The notes under the pieces were generated by a model. That model did not search any database. It saw only the letters and a program-made list of their open reading frames with translations, and had not been told where the DNA came from. The position numbers were made by a program, and so were the translations under genes. From the NCBI RefSeq assembly GCF_900497805.2, contig NW_020954588.1, positions 8,785,747-8,849,746 on the forward strand: DNA of 64,000 bases. The letters are read 5' to 3'. The stretch is from Vombatus ursinus. Its lineage: Eukaryota; Chordata; Mammalia; Diprotodontia; Vombatidae. Positions 42,165 to 52,269 of the stretch are shown here, piece after piece; the stretch's first letter is position 1; the number at the start of each line of letters is the position of its first letter.

Positions 42165-42538
42165 GGAATTATGTTAGATATGTTGGGAATTTGAAGATAA
42201 GTAAGACACATTCTCCGACCTCACAGTGATGACATGGTCACACATAATCACAAAATAAGGCAATTACAAAATAACAAATAATTATAAACTAATACCATAT
42301 TTTGAGGCACTCTGGGAATAAAAAAGAAAGAAACTATTCCTGGTAGTTCTAGTCAGCACAGGTATCATTTAGGAGATGCCACTCTAGCAAGACTTTAAAA
42401 AGTGGGTAGCTTGTGAATTAGCAGAGATTCAAAACAGAGGAAATAGCCAAGCAAATGCACAAAAGCACAGTATCTTAATGCATGTCTGTGAAATGTCAAG
42501 TTGTCCAGAATAGCTGACAGAGAGATTCCTTGTATGAA
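42165..42538 (-). repeat. LINE L2, antisense (piece 1 of 3)
   Basis: 'ttgaagataagtaagacaca' and 'ctccgacctcacagtgatga', then a long UTR-like stretch. It is followed after a SINE by more L2 in the same direction. Confidence 0.5.
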
Positions 42539-42783
42539 GGGCAGCTAGGTGGCACAGTGAATAGAGCTCCAGGCCTAGAGTCAAGAAGACCTGAGTTCAA
42601 ATCTGTCCTCAGATACTCACTAGCTGACCCTGGGCAAGTCATTTAACTCTGTTTGCCTCATTTCCCTCATCCATAAAATGAGCTGGGGAAGATGATGGCA
42701 AACCACTCCAGTGTCTTTGCGAAGAGAACCCCAAATGAGGGCATGAAGAATTGAATATGACTGAAAAGTCAACAAGAACAGAA
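42539..42783 (+). repeat. tRNA-derived SINE with RTE-type 3' tail, full length
   Basis: 'gggcagctaggtggcacagt' head, 'acctgagttcaaatctgtcc', 'gaccctgggcaagtcattta', 'ggcaaaccactccagtgtct' and tail 'gactgaaaagtcaacaagaa'. No clear target duplication. Confidence 0.92.
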
Positions 42784-42848
42784 GATTTGGTTGGAAGAGC
42801 AACTGGGAATAGGTTATAGGGGACCTTTAATATCAAGTAAGGAATTTT
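42784..42848 (-). repeat. LINE L2, antisense (piece 2 of 3)
   Basis: 'aggttataggggacctttaa' fits the antisense L2 phrase before the poly-coding end. It stops at the hAT MITE. Confidence 0.5.
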
Positions 42849-43031
42849 CAGGGGTAGGGAACCTGCAGCCTCAAGGCACATGCAGCCCTCTAGGTCCTCC
42901 AGTGAGGCCCTTTGACTGAATCCAAACTTCACAGAATAATTTGTTTGGATTGTCTGGATTCGGTCAAAGAACCATACTTGAGGACCTAGAGAGCCACATG
43001 TGGCCTTGAGATTGCAGGTTCCCCCTCCATG
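42849..43031. repeat. hAT-type MITE with long inverted repeats
   Basis: Left arm 'aggggtagggaacctgcagc' and 'catgcagccctctaggtcct'. Right arm 'gaggacctagagagccacat' and 'ttgagattgcaggttccccc', its reverse complement. The arms meet at 'gaataatttgtttggattgt'. CAGGGGT ends are typical of hAT MITEs. Confidence 0.8.
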
Positions 43032-43262
43032 GTTTAGACATTATCCTCTTGGTAATGGGGAGTCATTGAAGGTTTTTGATCAGAGGAGTACTTAATTAAA
43101 AATCAACTTGGTGGTAGTTTGAAGGATAGGTTGAAAGAGTTATTTTCTCAAGGAAAGGACTTGAATCAAGAAGCTATTGAATCATTGTGAATATAAAGGG
43201 ATAGGAGATGCAGCCAGGTTGGTTTTAATAGGAATCAAAAGGAGGAGAAATATTAAGAAAGA
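43032..43262 (-). repeat. LINE L2, antisense (piece 3 of 3)
   Basis: 'tggggagtcattgaaggttt', 'ttgatcagaggagtacttaa' and further decayed L2 antisense follow the MITE. Confidence 0.55.
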
Positions 43263-43289
43263 AAGTCTTTCCCAATGAAATGAATGTTA

Positions 43290-43352
43290 TTTATAAAAAA
43301 GAAAGCACTTACCCCACTGCCTGGCACATAGTAGGAGGTATATAAATGTTCA
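43290..43352 (+). repeat. MIR SINE, 3' end
   Basis: 'ctgcctggcacatagtagga' followed by 'tataaatgttca'. Confidence 0.5.
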
Positions 43353-43374
43353 TTTCTTTCTCTTTTCCCACTCT

Positions 43375-43567
43375 CCCTTAATTCTAGCATTCTCCCTCTG
43401 TTATTTCCTATTAATTGTCTATAAGTTGATCAAACACCGTTGTTTGCATGTTGTTCCTCTCCCCCATTAGACCATAAGCTCCCTGAGAAGAGAGACTACA
43501 TTTTGTCTTTCTTTGTATCCCCAGCAGTCAGCACAACGCCTGGCACATAATAGGCACTTAATAAATG
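43375..43567 (+). repeat. LINE L2, 3' end (left piece)
   Basis: 'ccattagaccataagctccc', 'tttgtatccccagcagtcag' and 'cgcctggcacataataggca'. Its last 11 bases are the left target duplication of the SINE that follows. Confidence 0.9.
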
Positions 43568-43730
43568 GCTTTGTATTGTTGTTGTTTGTTTGGTTTGGTG
43601 AGGCAGTTGGGGTTAAATAACTTGCCCAGAGTCCCACAGCTAGTGTGTTATGTGTCTGAGGCTGAATTTGAACTCAGGTCCTCCTGACTCCAGGGTCAGT
43701 GCTTTATCCACTGCATCACCTAACTGTCCC
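43568..43730 (-). repeat. WSINE-like SINE, antisense, in L2, with 11-bp target duplication
   Basis: TTG-rich left end (the tail), 'cttgcccagagtcccacagc', 'aactcaggtcctcctgactc' and head 'gcatcacctaactgtcc'. CTTAATAAATG is at 43557-43567 and 43731-43741. Confidence 0.9.
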
Positions 43731-43778
43731 CTTAATAAATGTTTATTGACTGATTAATTGACTAACTGACTGAATTAA
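43731..43778 (+). repeat. LINE L2, 3' tail (right piece)
   Basis: 'cttaataaatgtttattgac' and further TGATTAATTGACTAAC units complete the L2 interrupted at 43567. Confidence 0.85.
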
Positions 43779-43799
43779 TAAGAGTTAAGAAGTGGTGGA

Positions 43800-43975
43800 G
43801 AGGAAGTAATAAACAATTACTGAGGTTTTACATCTGGGTGACTTGTGAAGATGATATTATCATGAAAATAAATGGGGAAGTCAAGAGGAAGTTGATTGTG
43901 AGAAAATCTGGGAAACGTATTTTAAGACAAGTTGAGCTTGAGGTGCCTGTAGGATATACAGTGTTAGTGGCCCAG
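43800..43975 (-). repeat. LINE L2, antisense (left piece of a split copy)
   Basis: 'gacaagttgagcttgaggtg' then 'cctgtaggatatacag' is the antisense of the L2 phrase that encodes LNMSKTEL. It continues after about 640 bases at 44610. Confidence 0.6.
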
Positions 43976-44370
43976 CCAGAATAATTGCTCAGAGTAAGGC
44001 ATCAATGGATCCTGTATTTGTTATGACCACAGGAAAATCCTGTTCTATATATAGATTGCCATAGATGGCTGGCAAGGGTCTGCACCAGAAGCAACATTTT
44101 GGGGTGGGAGCCTATAAGATATGTGGCTCTTGATTCAAGCCTAGCAATGAAAAGCATGGCAGCTAAGCCCTATGTTCAGTGCTACAACAGAAGGAGCATC
44201 TACTCATTGGACATGGCGGGAAAGAATGGTGCCCATACCTTGGCAGAGCAGCAGCAGAACTAGTTATACTCCTTTAATGTTACAAATGGAATGCATGGGA
44301 CTAGAAGTAGCTTAGTCAGTCACAAGGAACATCTTTGGCCAACTCATATCCAACTCCTTCATCAAATGGC
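43976..44370. other. Unassigned DNA
   Basis: No recognised repeat; part of the material separating two antisense L2 pieces. Confidence 0.35.
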
Positions 44371-44371
44371 C

Positions 44372-44602
44372 CCTTACTACCTTGCCAGTCTTCTTACACC
44401 TATCTCTCCCCAAACCACTCTGCAGCCTGGTAACACTGGCCTCCTTGCTGTTCCTCACACAAGACACTCCACCTCTGACTTGGGGCATTTTCACCAGTCG
44501 TCCCTTATGTTGAGAAGTCTCTCCCTCCTCATCTCTGCCTCCTGGCTTCCTGCAAGTCATCTGACTCTAAAGCCAGTGACCTTCTCCATCTCATTTTAAT
44601 AG
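44372..44602 (+). repeat. LINE L2, 3' coding end
   Basis: 'ctaccttgccagtcttctta', 'aacactggcctccttgctgt', 'caagacactccacctctgac' and 'cctcctcatctctgcctcct' in sense L2 order. Confidence 0.9.
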
Positions 44603-44609
44603 TCTTTTC

Positions 44610-45012
44610 TTGACATCAAGGAAGAGATGTCCAGCAGGAATTATTAGGAAATGGAAGATTGGATCTTGGGTGAGAGGTTGGTGATGTGTATTTGGAAACC
44701 ATCCTCTTAGAGATGATGAACTAAAGTCTTCAAGAGAGAATGAAAAGAGAAAGAAAGCAATCAAGGATAAAACCTTGAAGGAAACCTGCTATTGGAGGCA
44801 TTAAGATGAAGGGGAGGCCTCCAAAAAAATCAAAAGAAATGATCAAAGAAGTAGGGAAACTTTAAAAGGATAGTGACACAAAAGCCAATAAAAGAGACAA
44901 TGTTATGAAGGAGGAGGTGGAAAGCAGTGTCCATTGTGGCAAAGAAGTCAAGGAGTATAAGGATGGAGAAAATGCCCTAGGATTGGACAATCTGGGGGTC
45001 ACTGGTAACATT
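44610..45012 (-). repeat. LINE L2, antisense (right piece of a split copy)
   Basis: 'ggaagagatgtccagcagga' continues L2 from 43975. Then come 'ggataaaaccttgaaggaaa' and 'ggcaaagaagtcaaggagta', antisense to the RT region. Confidence 0.65.
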
Positions 45013-45067
45013 GGCCCCCATAATATTATGCTTGCACCTCTCATGTACTTATATGCTGTTTTACAGC

Positions 45068-45190
45068 ATTCACTCATTCATTTAACAAGTATTTATTAAG
45101 TCTACTATATGCCAGGCATGTGCTAAGAGCTAAGGACTCGAGACAAAAATCTAACAGTTTTTCCTGCCTATATTCTATCAGGATTGTAAT
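45068..45190 (-). repeat. LINE L2, 3' end, antisense
   Basis: 'caagtatttattaagtctac', 'tatgccaggcatgtgctaag' and the phrase after it. Confidence 0.75.
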
Positions 45191-45224
45191 ATTTATGCAT
45201 TGATATTTATGCATGGAATCATAT

Positions 45225-45352
45225 CCTCCTTCTAGATTCTAAGTACTGTATGGGCAAAGAATACATTTATTTTAGACTTCATATCTCCTATTATGCCTAG
45301 CACAGTACCCTACCCAAACTGGGCACTTTAACATTCATTAAGCTGAACCGTT
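45225..45352 (+). repeat. LINE L2, 3' end
   Basis: 'tctaagtactgtatgggcaa', 'atgcctagcacagtacccta' and 'tttaacattcattaagctga'. It points away from the L2 end just before it. Confidence 0.65.
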
Positions 45353-45715
45353 GCTGCATCACTTTGCTTTTCAAACTAAGTGATTTTGAGGGAGGGTGGG
45401 GGGAGTGGAATGATGAGCCTGCGATTTTCATCACTTTCTCAAATCATCAGCACAGTCAGGATTATCTGTCCCTGAGTGAGTTTTGCTTTGCTATTGTTGG
45501 CAAAGGAGAATGGGAGGAGGGAAGATCATCTGCAGTAGCCATACATACCCCATGACCTTGTTGCCAGGCCAATCATCTTAGCTTTGCAGATGGGTAGTAC
45601 AGTGACTGCCATTCTGCTAAGATATTTTGACATTTCCTTATTCTTCCTATGTAGTGTTCTGGATGTTGGCAATTTTAAGAATGCACTTCATTTGAGTAGT
45701 GGAGAGATATCTTGT
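45353..45715. other. Unassigned DNA
   Basis: No recognised repeat or gene. Confidence 0.4.
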
Positions 45716-45717
45716 GA

Positions 45718-45908
45718 CTACAGTAATGCAATGGAAAGATATGAAGTCAAAGGACCTGGGTTCAAATTGTGGCTCTTTTGATTACTTTCTGTATGACCTT
45801 GGGCAAGGCATTTGACCTCTTGAGACTTTAGTTTCCTCATATATAAAAGAAAAATGTTGCAATAGATGATCTCTGAGATCTGTTCCAATTACAAATCTAT
45901 GAGTATCT
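45718..45908 (+). repeat. MIR-class SINE
   Basis: 'aaaggacctgggttcaaatt', 'tatgaccttgggcaaggcat' and 'agatgatctctgagatctgt'. Confidence 0.8.
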
Positions 45909-46198
45909 AATGCTATGGTTGCCCTGCCTTTCCCTTGAGCTGGATGTATATCACCCCATGAAGAAGATCCCTCCCCATGAGATGTTGCGTCTAAATACAA
46001 AACGCACGAAAAGAACGTATTCTAGCAAAACCGTTAACTTAGCAGGACAAAGAACTTGGAGCGATTGATCCTTGAAGGTGCTATGATACTGAGGCAAGCA
46101 CTGGTCCCCTCATGATCTAGAACACTGGTAAACCCAGCAATGGCCCCAATGGAATCTGTCCTTAAATTGGCTTGATTAGTGCCCACCTCACTATATCT
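45909..46198. other. Unassigned DNA
   Basis: No recognised feature. Confidence 0.3.
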
Positions 46199-46199
46199 G

Positions 46200-46347
46200 G
46201 TGTTGTGGGAGAGTGAATCAGAGGAACTGGGCTCAAATCCTGGTTCCATTGTTTACTGTAACCGATGTGATGCCGAACAAGTCATTTAGGACAACAGCTC
46301 CTCATCTATAAAGTGAGGGGCTAGGTTGGATGACTCGGTGATGCTAA
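46200..46347 (+). repeat. MIR-class SINE
   Basis: 'actgggctcaaatcctggtt', 'acaagtcatttaggacaaca' and 'ctaggttggatgactcggtg'. Confidence 0.65.
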
Positions 46348-46396
46348 GCCTGTGCTCCTGCTGTTGTGGCAGGATAGCCCCATCAGTTCAACCGTC

Positions 46397-46442
46397 CAGG
46401 GGTGGTGAACCTATGCCTTGAGGCCACTTCCCTTCCCCTGTA
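46397..46442 (+). repeat. hAT-type MITE end, fragment
   Basis: 'caggggtggtgaacctatgc' and 'cttgaggccac' resemble the left arm of the MITE at 42849. Confidence 0.35.
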
Positions 46443-46740
46443 GGACTGGACTTCCTGCCACTCTGTATCTGGAGCTGACAATTTTCATTCTGGAGTTTTC
46501 TGTCCCTGTTTCTTTTCCTTTTAATTGCATGATCTGTGGCCCTTGTAAGGGTTTTCTAGTGATTGAATGACCTTTTGTAAAGAAGCTGGCACAGGTCCCC
46601 TATCATATTTCCTGTCAAAGCCTTGAACAAATGGTTTTATTAATGGGCTACATTGTGACTTGGATGCTGGAGCCAGAGGAGGAAGCATAGGGTAATTCTG
46701 AGGTTTTAGGACGTCCCTTTAAAATAGATACCAAATAGCA
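46443..46740. other. Unassigned DNA
   Basis: No recognised feature. Confidence 0.35.
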
Positions 46741-46741
46741 A

Positions 46742-47445
46742 TATTTTTTAAAAGTAGAAAGAAAGTAGGTATGCCTCAATTAGTGAATAATGGCCAATGC
46801 AATTGTCATATAAATGTAAGAAGTCTGATCAATACAATAATCTGAAGACCAATTATAAAGAATGCTACCTACCTCCTGAACAGAAAGGTGATGGACTAAA
46901 TATACTAAATCAGAAACATTTTTGGACATGGTCAATAAAAGAATTTGTTTTGTTTTAATATGCATATTTGTTTTACAAGTTTTTTTTTTCCATTGATGGA
47001 AGAGGTAAAAAGGAAAAAAGCCTATTAACTGAAAACAATTAGTGAATATAATGGAACACTACTGTGGTGTAGGGGGGAAATGAAGTGAGGAATTCAGAGA
47101 AATATAGAAAGATTTGCTTGAATGGAAGCAGAGCAAAGTAAGCAGAACCAGGAGAAGGGTATACACAATGACTATAAGAATGTAAACAAAAACAACACTA
47201 AACAGGAACCAAACTCTGATTAATTGTAATAACTAGTTTTGGTATCAGAGAAGAGATGATGAAACATACTTGGTTTCTCTCATGAGGGTGGTCGAGGCCA
47301 ACAGCTACAGAATGTTGCTTGCAAGGTCAGAGGCAGTGTCTGTCGATTAGTTTTGCTTAACTGTTTTTCTTTGTTCAAAAGAACAAATTGGGCGATATTG
47401 AAATATAACTGTGTTGCCAAAACAAAAGAAATCAACAAAACTTGA
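46742..47445 (+). repeat. LINE L1, ORF2 end and 3' UTR, old copy
   Basis: 'gaatataatggaacactact', 'gcaaagtaagcagaaccagg' and 'gtaacaaatttagttttggt'-like sequence, then 'gatgatgaaacatacttggt' and 'agttttgcttaactgttttt' follow the L1 3' order. Strongly decayed. Confidence 0.65.
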
Positions 47446-47998
47446 AAGATAAATTTCATAATGCAGTTATGGCGCTTAAAATAAATTCCATATGAATGAG
47501 GGCTTCTTGCATAAATTCAGGTTTAACAGGCTCTCCAATCATGTTAGATGTAATACTTTTCTTGTGTTTGCAACATGCATTGTATTTTTTTTTCTTTTCC
47601 CCAAACCCTCAAACAAGAAATATATTCTTCCTGTACATTTCTTGTACATCTGCTACATTTCCTCTTTTGGGGTGAGAGTTATTGCTATGCTTGCTTTTTT
47701 ATTTTTTCTTTCAGGATCTCTCTCATCCATTGTATCCTGATATTTTAAGACGTGTGCAGGCAAATGTGGAAGTGATAGACGCGTGACTGTAGCCCAGATG
47801 GCTACAGTATCGATGGTTTGCCTTCTTCCCCCTCTAAGCTTCATCTCTGAGGCCCTCCACACTTCTCTCTTTTGCTTTGGTTCTTCATAAACTTCACTTC
47901 CCTCTCTTTTTCTGGAAAGAGGCCCTGGTACATTCTGGTACATACAAAGTTCTGTATACAAAAAGATCCACAGCTCTCTAGCTCAGGCTATACTTTAA
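47446..47998. other. Unassigned, possibly unique DNA
   Basis: About 0.55 kb with no recognised repeat. A strong polypyrimidine-AG stretch at 47690-47714 looks like a splice acceptor, but nothing exon-like follows. Minus and plus frames of 82-102 codons have no domain. Confidence 0.4.
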
Positions 47999-48009
47999 AC
48001 TTTAGATAA

Positions 48010-48186
48010 TGCACATATGTGTGTGTATATATATATGTATATATATACACACACATATATATATACATATAAGAATATATATAGAGTGTGTGTGAGTATA
48101 AAATAGATAGGTGTGTATGTGTGTGTATATGTGTGTATATATGTATATGTATATATGTGTGTGTGTGTGTGTGTGTATATATATGT
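48010..48186. repeat. Compound TG/TA/CA microsatellite
   Basis: About 175 bases of alternating purine-pyrimidine words, ending in (TG)n then TATATATG. Confidence 0.92.
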
Positions 48187-48315
48187 TGCAGCGCTGTTAG
48201 GGTTGTCATTACTCCTCTTTTTTCCTTCTTTCTGACACCATAGACATCTATTAGTGTCTCAAATCAGAATACATCAATGATGCTTGGAACCTCATGAGTC
48301 TTCTATACTACTATA
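48187..48315. other. Unassigned DNA
   Basis: No recognised feature. Confidence 0.3.
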
Positions 48316-48319
48316 ACCT

Positions 48320-48755
48320 GATTCTTCTTTGCTCTGCCATGGCAGCATGGACCCAAGCTGGACCATTCCTCTCTAGGCTGTCCATTTAGCCCCAGAAACC
48401 TCTTCATCTTGGGAGCTCGCTGCAGACCTTGAACTCACATTGGATGCACTTTCCACCCCCGCATCCTCTCCTTCTGATTGGATGGTACTTCTCAGAAGCT
48501 CCAGTCCAGCCATCTATTAATTTCTCTACCCTTTTGCCACCCTGACCCAGCTCCAAGCACCTTCATCTCTGCGCCCCCATACCTCCTTTCATCTTCCTTT
48601 TGTGGGTTGTGCCCCCAATTAAGAATGTAGGTTTCTTAAGGGCAGAGATTGTCTTTCTTTCTGCTTGTATTTGTATTTTCAGTGCCTAACACAGTGCCTG
48701 GAATACAGTAAGGACTTAGTAAATGCCTGTTGATGGACTAACTGACTAAATGACC
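48320..48755 (+). repeat. LINE L2-type 3' end
   Basis: The right part is certain: 'tttcttaagggcagagattg', 'gtgcctaacacagtgcctgg' and 'aaatgcctgttgatggacta', with an ACTGACTAAATGA tail. The left part, from about 48320 to 48580, is only probable. Confidence 0.75.
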
Positions 48756-49155
48756 ATGGGAAGCAATTGCCAACATGTAATTTTAGGCTACAGATAAGAA
48801 GAAGAAGAGTTTGTTAGGGAAGAAGGATATGAAAGAGGGGGAAAAGACAGATTAGAAAAAGGGGAAGTGGGGAATTCCATAAGAATTAACTTAGAGACAC
48901 TGATAGGAATGTTTCTGCCCCACCATCTCATTCTGCTGTCACTCTCTCTTGCCCGCAATATTCTTACACATATTGGAAAAACCCAGAATCAATAACAGCA
49001 TCTGAAGTTCCAAGGAATGGATGTAAATAATAGAAGCAAGCTGATTTTGTGAATTCATCTTTTCCTGAGAACTCTACATAAAATTACGCGAACTCTGACA
49101 ATGAATATGAATACATGCTTCTACACACATATTCTTGCAAAGCACACAGTCCCAG
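48756..49155. other. Unassigned DNA
   Basis: No recognised repeat or gene. Confidence 0.4.
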
Positions 49156-49157
49156 AG

Positions 49158-49275
49158 AATGAGCAGCAAGTACATAATAAATGCTAATTAGGTGCCAGGC
49201 ATTATGCTAGGTTTGGGGGTTATAATGAAACAGTCTCTGTTTTTGTGGAGTTTATATGTAATTGGGGGAATTTGC
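49158..49275 (-). repeat. LINE L2, 3' end, antisense
   Basis: 'tacataataaatgctaatta', 'ggtgccaggcattatgctag' and the phrase after it. Confidence 0.75.
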
Positions 49276-50125
49276 ATGGAGCTAGAGGCGACAGAGCCAT
49301 AAGTAGACAGGGCAAATGGCCTTTGCCCTGAGATACAGAATTTAATGTCATCTAATGGCACTTGAAGTCCTTCAGCAGCATAGAACTTAGATCAATGTAC
49401 AGATTTTAGTACCTTGTTACCAAAAGTAATAGCTAAAATTAGGAATTTCCCATGTGGCAGGCTAGGGTGAGCGCCTCCCCCCAGCAGTGGCCTCGCACCA
49501 GTATCCCTGGTTTTGTGTTTCTCTCCCACACCCAGTGGAATTCTATTCTGCCTACACACACATTTACTCAACTGACCAGAGCTTGGTGGTATTTGGCACA
49601 AGCCTGAATTGTACTTGTTCTAAGTTAAAAAAAAAAAACTACTTAAAAGCCCTAGGAATACTAAAGCATTATTTACCCTGTTACCTACCTTCAAGTAGCT
49701 ACTAATTTTCATGTTTTATCTGCAAACCAGAAAGGGGACAAAGTGTGCACCTTCCTGTAAAACCAACTATAAACTGGTATTTACAAAGGTTGCCAAGCAT
49801 TGCAAAGTCAGAATAGCAAGCCACGGTTTCTGGCATTAATGGCAGGCCAGATTGATGTTGGAAGACTGGGTGACAGGTTTCTCAGATCAAGAAGCATGAG
49901 TGGGGAATGTCCCCTGCATTTGAGATCTCCATGACAGCTCTCTAGTGTCATGATATGGTAGATTTTATATTCATATCTATCTATCTATCTACATACACAT
50001 ACATTTTTAATTTTTTCAGATTTTATAAATTCAGATTTTTTTGTTCAAAATCAATAGTTCACCAAAGAAACGCTCAATAATTTGAAACTCATCAGAGGCT
50101 ATTGAAGATATTGCTCCAGGAAGTA
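49276..50125. other. Unassigned, largely unique DNA
   Basis: About 0.85 kb with no recognised repeat apart from a short TATC run near 49972-49992. Confidence 0.4.
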
Positions 50126-50129
50126 ATTT

Positions 50130-50262
50130 AGGTAAATATCTGACCACTCCTCTTCTCTTTCCTTCCCAACTGGTAGCTCTTAGGCTTTGCAATCATCATC
50201 CCTCATGCATGGAATGCTCTCTCTTCTAATTTCTACTCCCTTTCTAAAACTCACTTGGAGCT
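50130..50262 (+). repeat. LINE L2, 3' coding end, decayed
   Basis: 'ctcatgcatggaatgctctc' and 'actccctttctaaaactcac' fit the L2 phrase before the 3' UTR. Confidence 0.45.
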
Positions 50263-51162
50263 TGCCAGGTCCTATGGGAAATTAAATCTGTAGCCTATAA
50301 ATTATCTACCTCTGTTCATTTAGCTCTTTATGATTAGATATATTTTTATTTTTCCAAAATGTTTCCCCAACTTTAAAATGTGAGATTTGTCTGTAACTCC
50401 TCATTAGAATAAAGGCAAGAAGAATGCTGCTCTAATTGCTCAAGAAATAAGAAACATTTCTGGGAAGGTTATTTTTTCTTGAAAAAAGATAAATATGCTG
50501 ATAGTCAGCATTATGCCAATTTTCCTTATTATCTAACTGTGTTGCATCAGTCACTGGAGAAGAAGAGTATTAAAGTTATTAATAAACAATGAAGCAAACT
50601 CCCAAAGGATCCAAAAGATGAAATATAGTTTCTGAGTATACAAAATGGATTTTTGAGAGTTTTTTTTTTTAGCAAGAAAAATTGTTCAATGATCAAGAAT
50701 GGAACAAATATAAGTAGAAATAACTTCACAACAGCTGATCTTTTAAAGATTATTCTTGCTTCTAGAAGGAAGAATGTGGTCATTTTTTGGTCATTCTTAC
50801 TAGCCAAATCTGATCATGCTGTATAGAAAAGTTGGTTATTGATACAATGTAAGGTTATTCAAACATCACTGACAGTTCACAAAAATGGACATATTCATCA
50901 TTTGCTCAGTATCCAAATCTGGACGTCAGTTGCATGGCCAGCCATAGCTCTTGTATGGAAAAACCCATCCTTTATTCAGTGAAATGGAAATAATTAAGGT
51001 TAAAACTAAGCCAAACTTATTACTGAATTTCTTCCATGTCACAGACCTTTTCTGAACTCTACAATTCTTGGCAATTACTTCCAGCAAATCAAAATCTTGA
51101 TCCTGGGCTTCAAGTCTTATAATAGCCAATATTTCCACCCACTCACATCATATTTTATATGA
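50263..51162. other. Unassigned AT-rich DNA, possibly a decayed coding element
   Basis: The minus strand carries two neighbouring open stretches (51138 to 50926, and 50807 to 50547), Lys/Phe/Leu-rich, that look like remnants of one protein. I could not match them to any family. Confidence 0.35.
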
Positions 51163-51164
51163 AG

Positions 51165-51340
51165 CACAGAAGGAAAGACCTTCAGAGACCATGTACTCCA
51201 ACCCATACCCTCAAAAGAAACTCTTCTACAACAGAACTGGTAAGTGATTATCCAGCCATTGCTTGCAGACCTCAATTGAGGAGGCACACCTGCCCTCTTG
51301 AGGCAGCCTGCTCCATTTTAGGTCAGCTCTAATTGTCAGG
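51165..51340 (-). repeat. LINE L3/CR1, 3' region, antisense (left piece)
   Basis: 'gtgattatccagccattgct', 'cctcttgaggcagcctgctc' and 'cattttaggtcagctctaat' are antisense L3. Its last 10 bases form the left target duplication of the SINE. Confidence 0.85.
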
Positions 51341-51581
51341 TATCACAGCAGATAGAGAGCCAGACCTGGAGTCAGGAAGACCTTAGTTCTACTTTGGCCT
51401 CAGACACTTACTAGCTGTGTCATCCTGGACAAGTCACTTAACCCTGTTCGCCTCAGTTTCCTAATCTGTGTAAAACGAGCTGGAGAAGGAAATGGCAAAC
51501 CACTCCAGTATCTTTGCCAAGAAAACCCTAAATGGAGTCACAAAGAGTCAGACTTGAAAGAAACAACTGAACAACAACAAC
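51341..51581 (+). repeat. tRNA-derived SINE with RTE-type 3' tail, perfect 10-bp target duplication
   Basis: 'gagccagacctggagtcagg', 'gtcatcctggacaagtcact', 'aaatggcaaaccactccagt' and tail 'ggagtcacaaagagtcagac', then ACAACAACAAC. AATTGTCAGG stands at 51331-51340 and 51582-51591. Confidence 0.95.
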
Positions 51582-51730
51582 AATTGTCAGGAAGTATTTC
51601 CTGACGCCAAAACTAAGTTCTCCTCTTTACAAGTTTCTCCCATTGCTCCAAGGTTTGCCCTCTAAAGACAAGAAAAATAAATTCATCTCTTCTCTGCGTA
51701 ATAACCATGAATCTGGCTTTCCAGGCAGGA
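51582..51730 (-). repeat. LINE L3/CR1, antisense (right piece)
   Basis: 'gaagtatttcctgacgccaa', 'ctcctctttacaagtttctc' and 'ccattgctccaaggtttgcc' continue L3 directly after the SINE. Confidence 0.8.
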
Positions 51731-52168
51731 AACTTACTTGCTGTTTACTATCCATGCTAGAATCAGGGCAGAGGCCATACATGCTGTGTAGAATGTCCTG
51801 AGGGAAGGATGTCTGTCTCCTTCATTAATTTTCTGCTCAAGATTCAGTCCCTGTGTGAAACTGTTGTTGAATCCTTCAATCTCCCTTAAGCTACTGGAAC
51901 CTTGGGTAACTTGATTTCTTTACAATTCCCTTTCATCTAAAAAATGCGTAAGTACTTTTGCACATGGCTGTGACCATGTGTGGATTACTACAATACATGT
52001 CCTTTCTTCTTCCAGATTGTGAATTCCTAAGAATCAGAGAACTATGTTTTATTTTTTTTATATTTTGGTAACTTTTCAAGATACAATACATATCAAGATA
52101 CAATACGTAACAGGATACATAACAAGACTTTGATTTACACATTTATTTCAGGCTAAACACAGTCCACC
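51731..52168. other. Unassigned DNA
   Basis: No recognised repeat or gene. A small internal repeat of 'gatacaatac' words lies near 52080-52105. Confidence 0.4.
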
Positions 52169-52169
52169 A

Positions 52170-52245
52170 ACTACTAGATTTCTAGGATAATGGATTCCAA
52201 GATGAAAGAGCTCATCTAGTCTAATTGCCTCATCCTACAGAAGAT
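52170..52245 (-). repeat. MIR3-class SINE, antisense, partial
   Basis: 'gaaagagctcatctagtcta' and the phrase after it. Confidence 0.45.
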
Positions 52246-52269
52246 GAGAACTATCTCTAACATGGGACA

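Noticed and set aside
42539-42640. tRNA-like head that could be taken for a tRNA gene
   Set aside because: It is the head of a SINE with an RTE tail, and no complete cloverleaf is preserved.
47690-47714. Strong polypyrimidine tract ending in CAG, like a splice acceptor
   Set aside because: No exon-like reading frame, donor or conserved protein follows.
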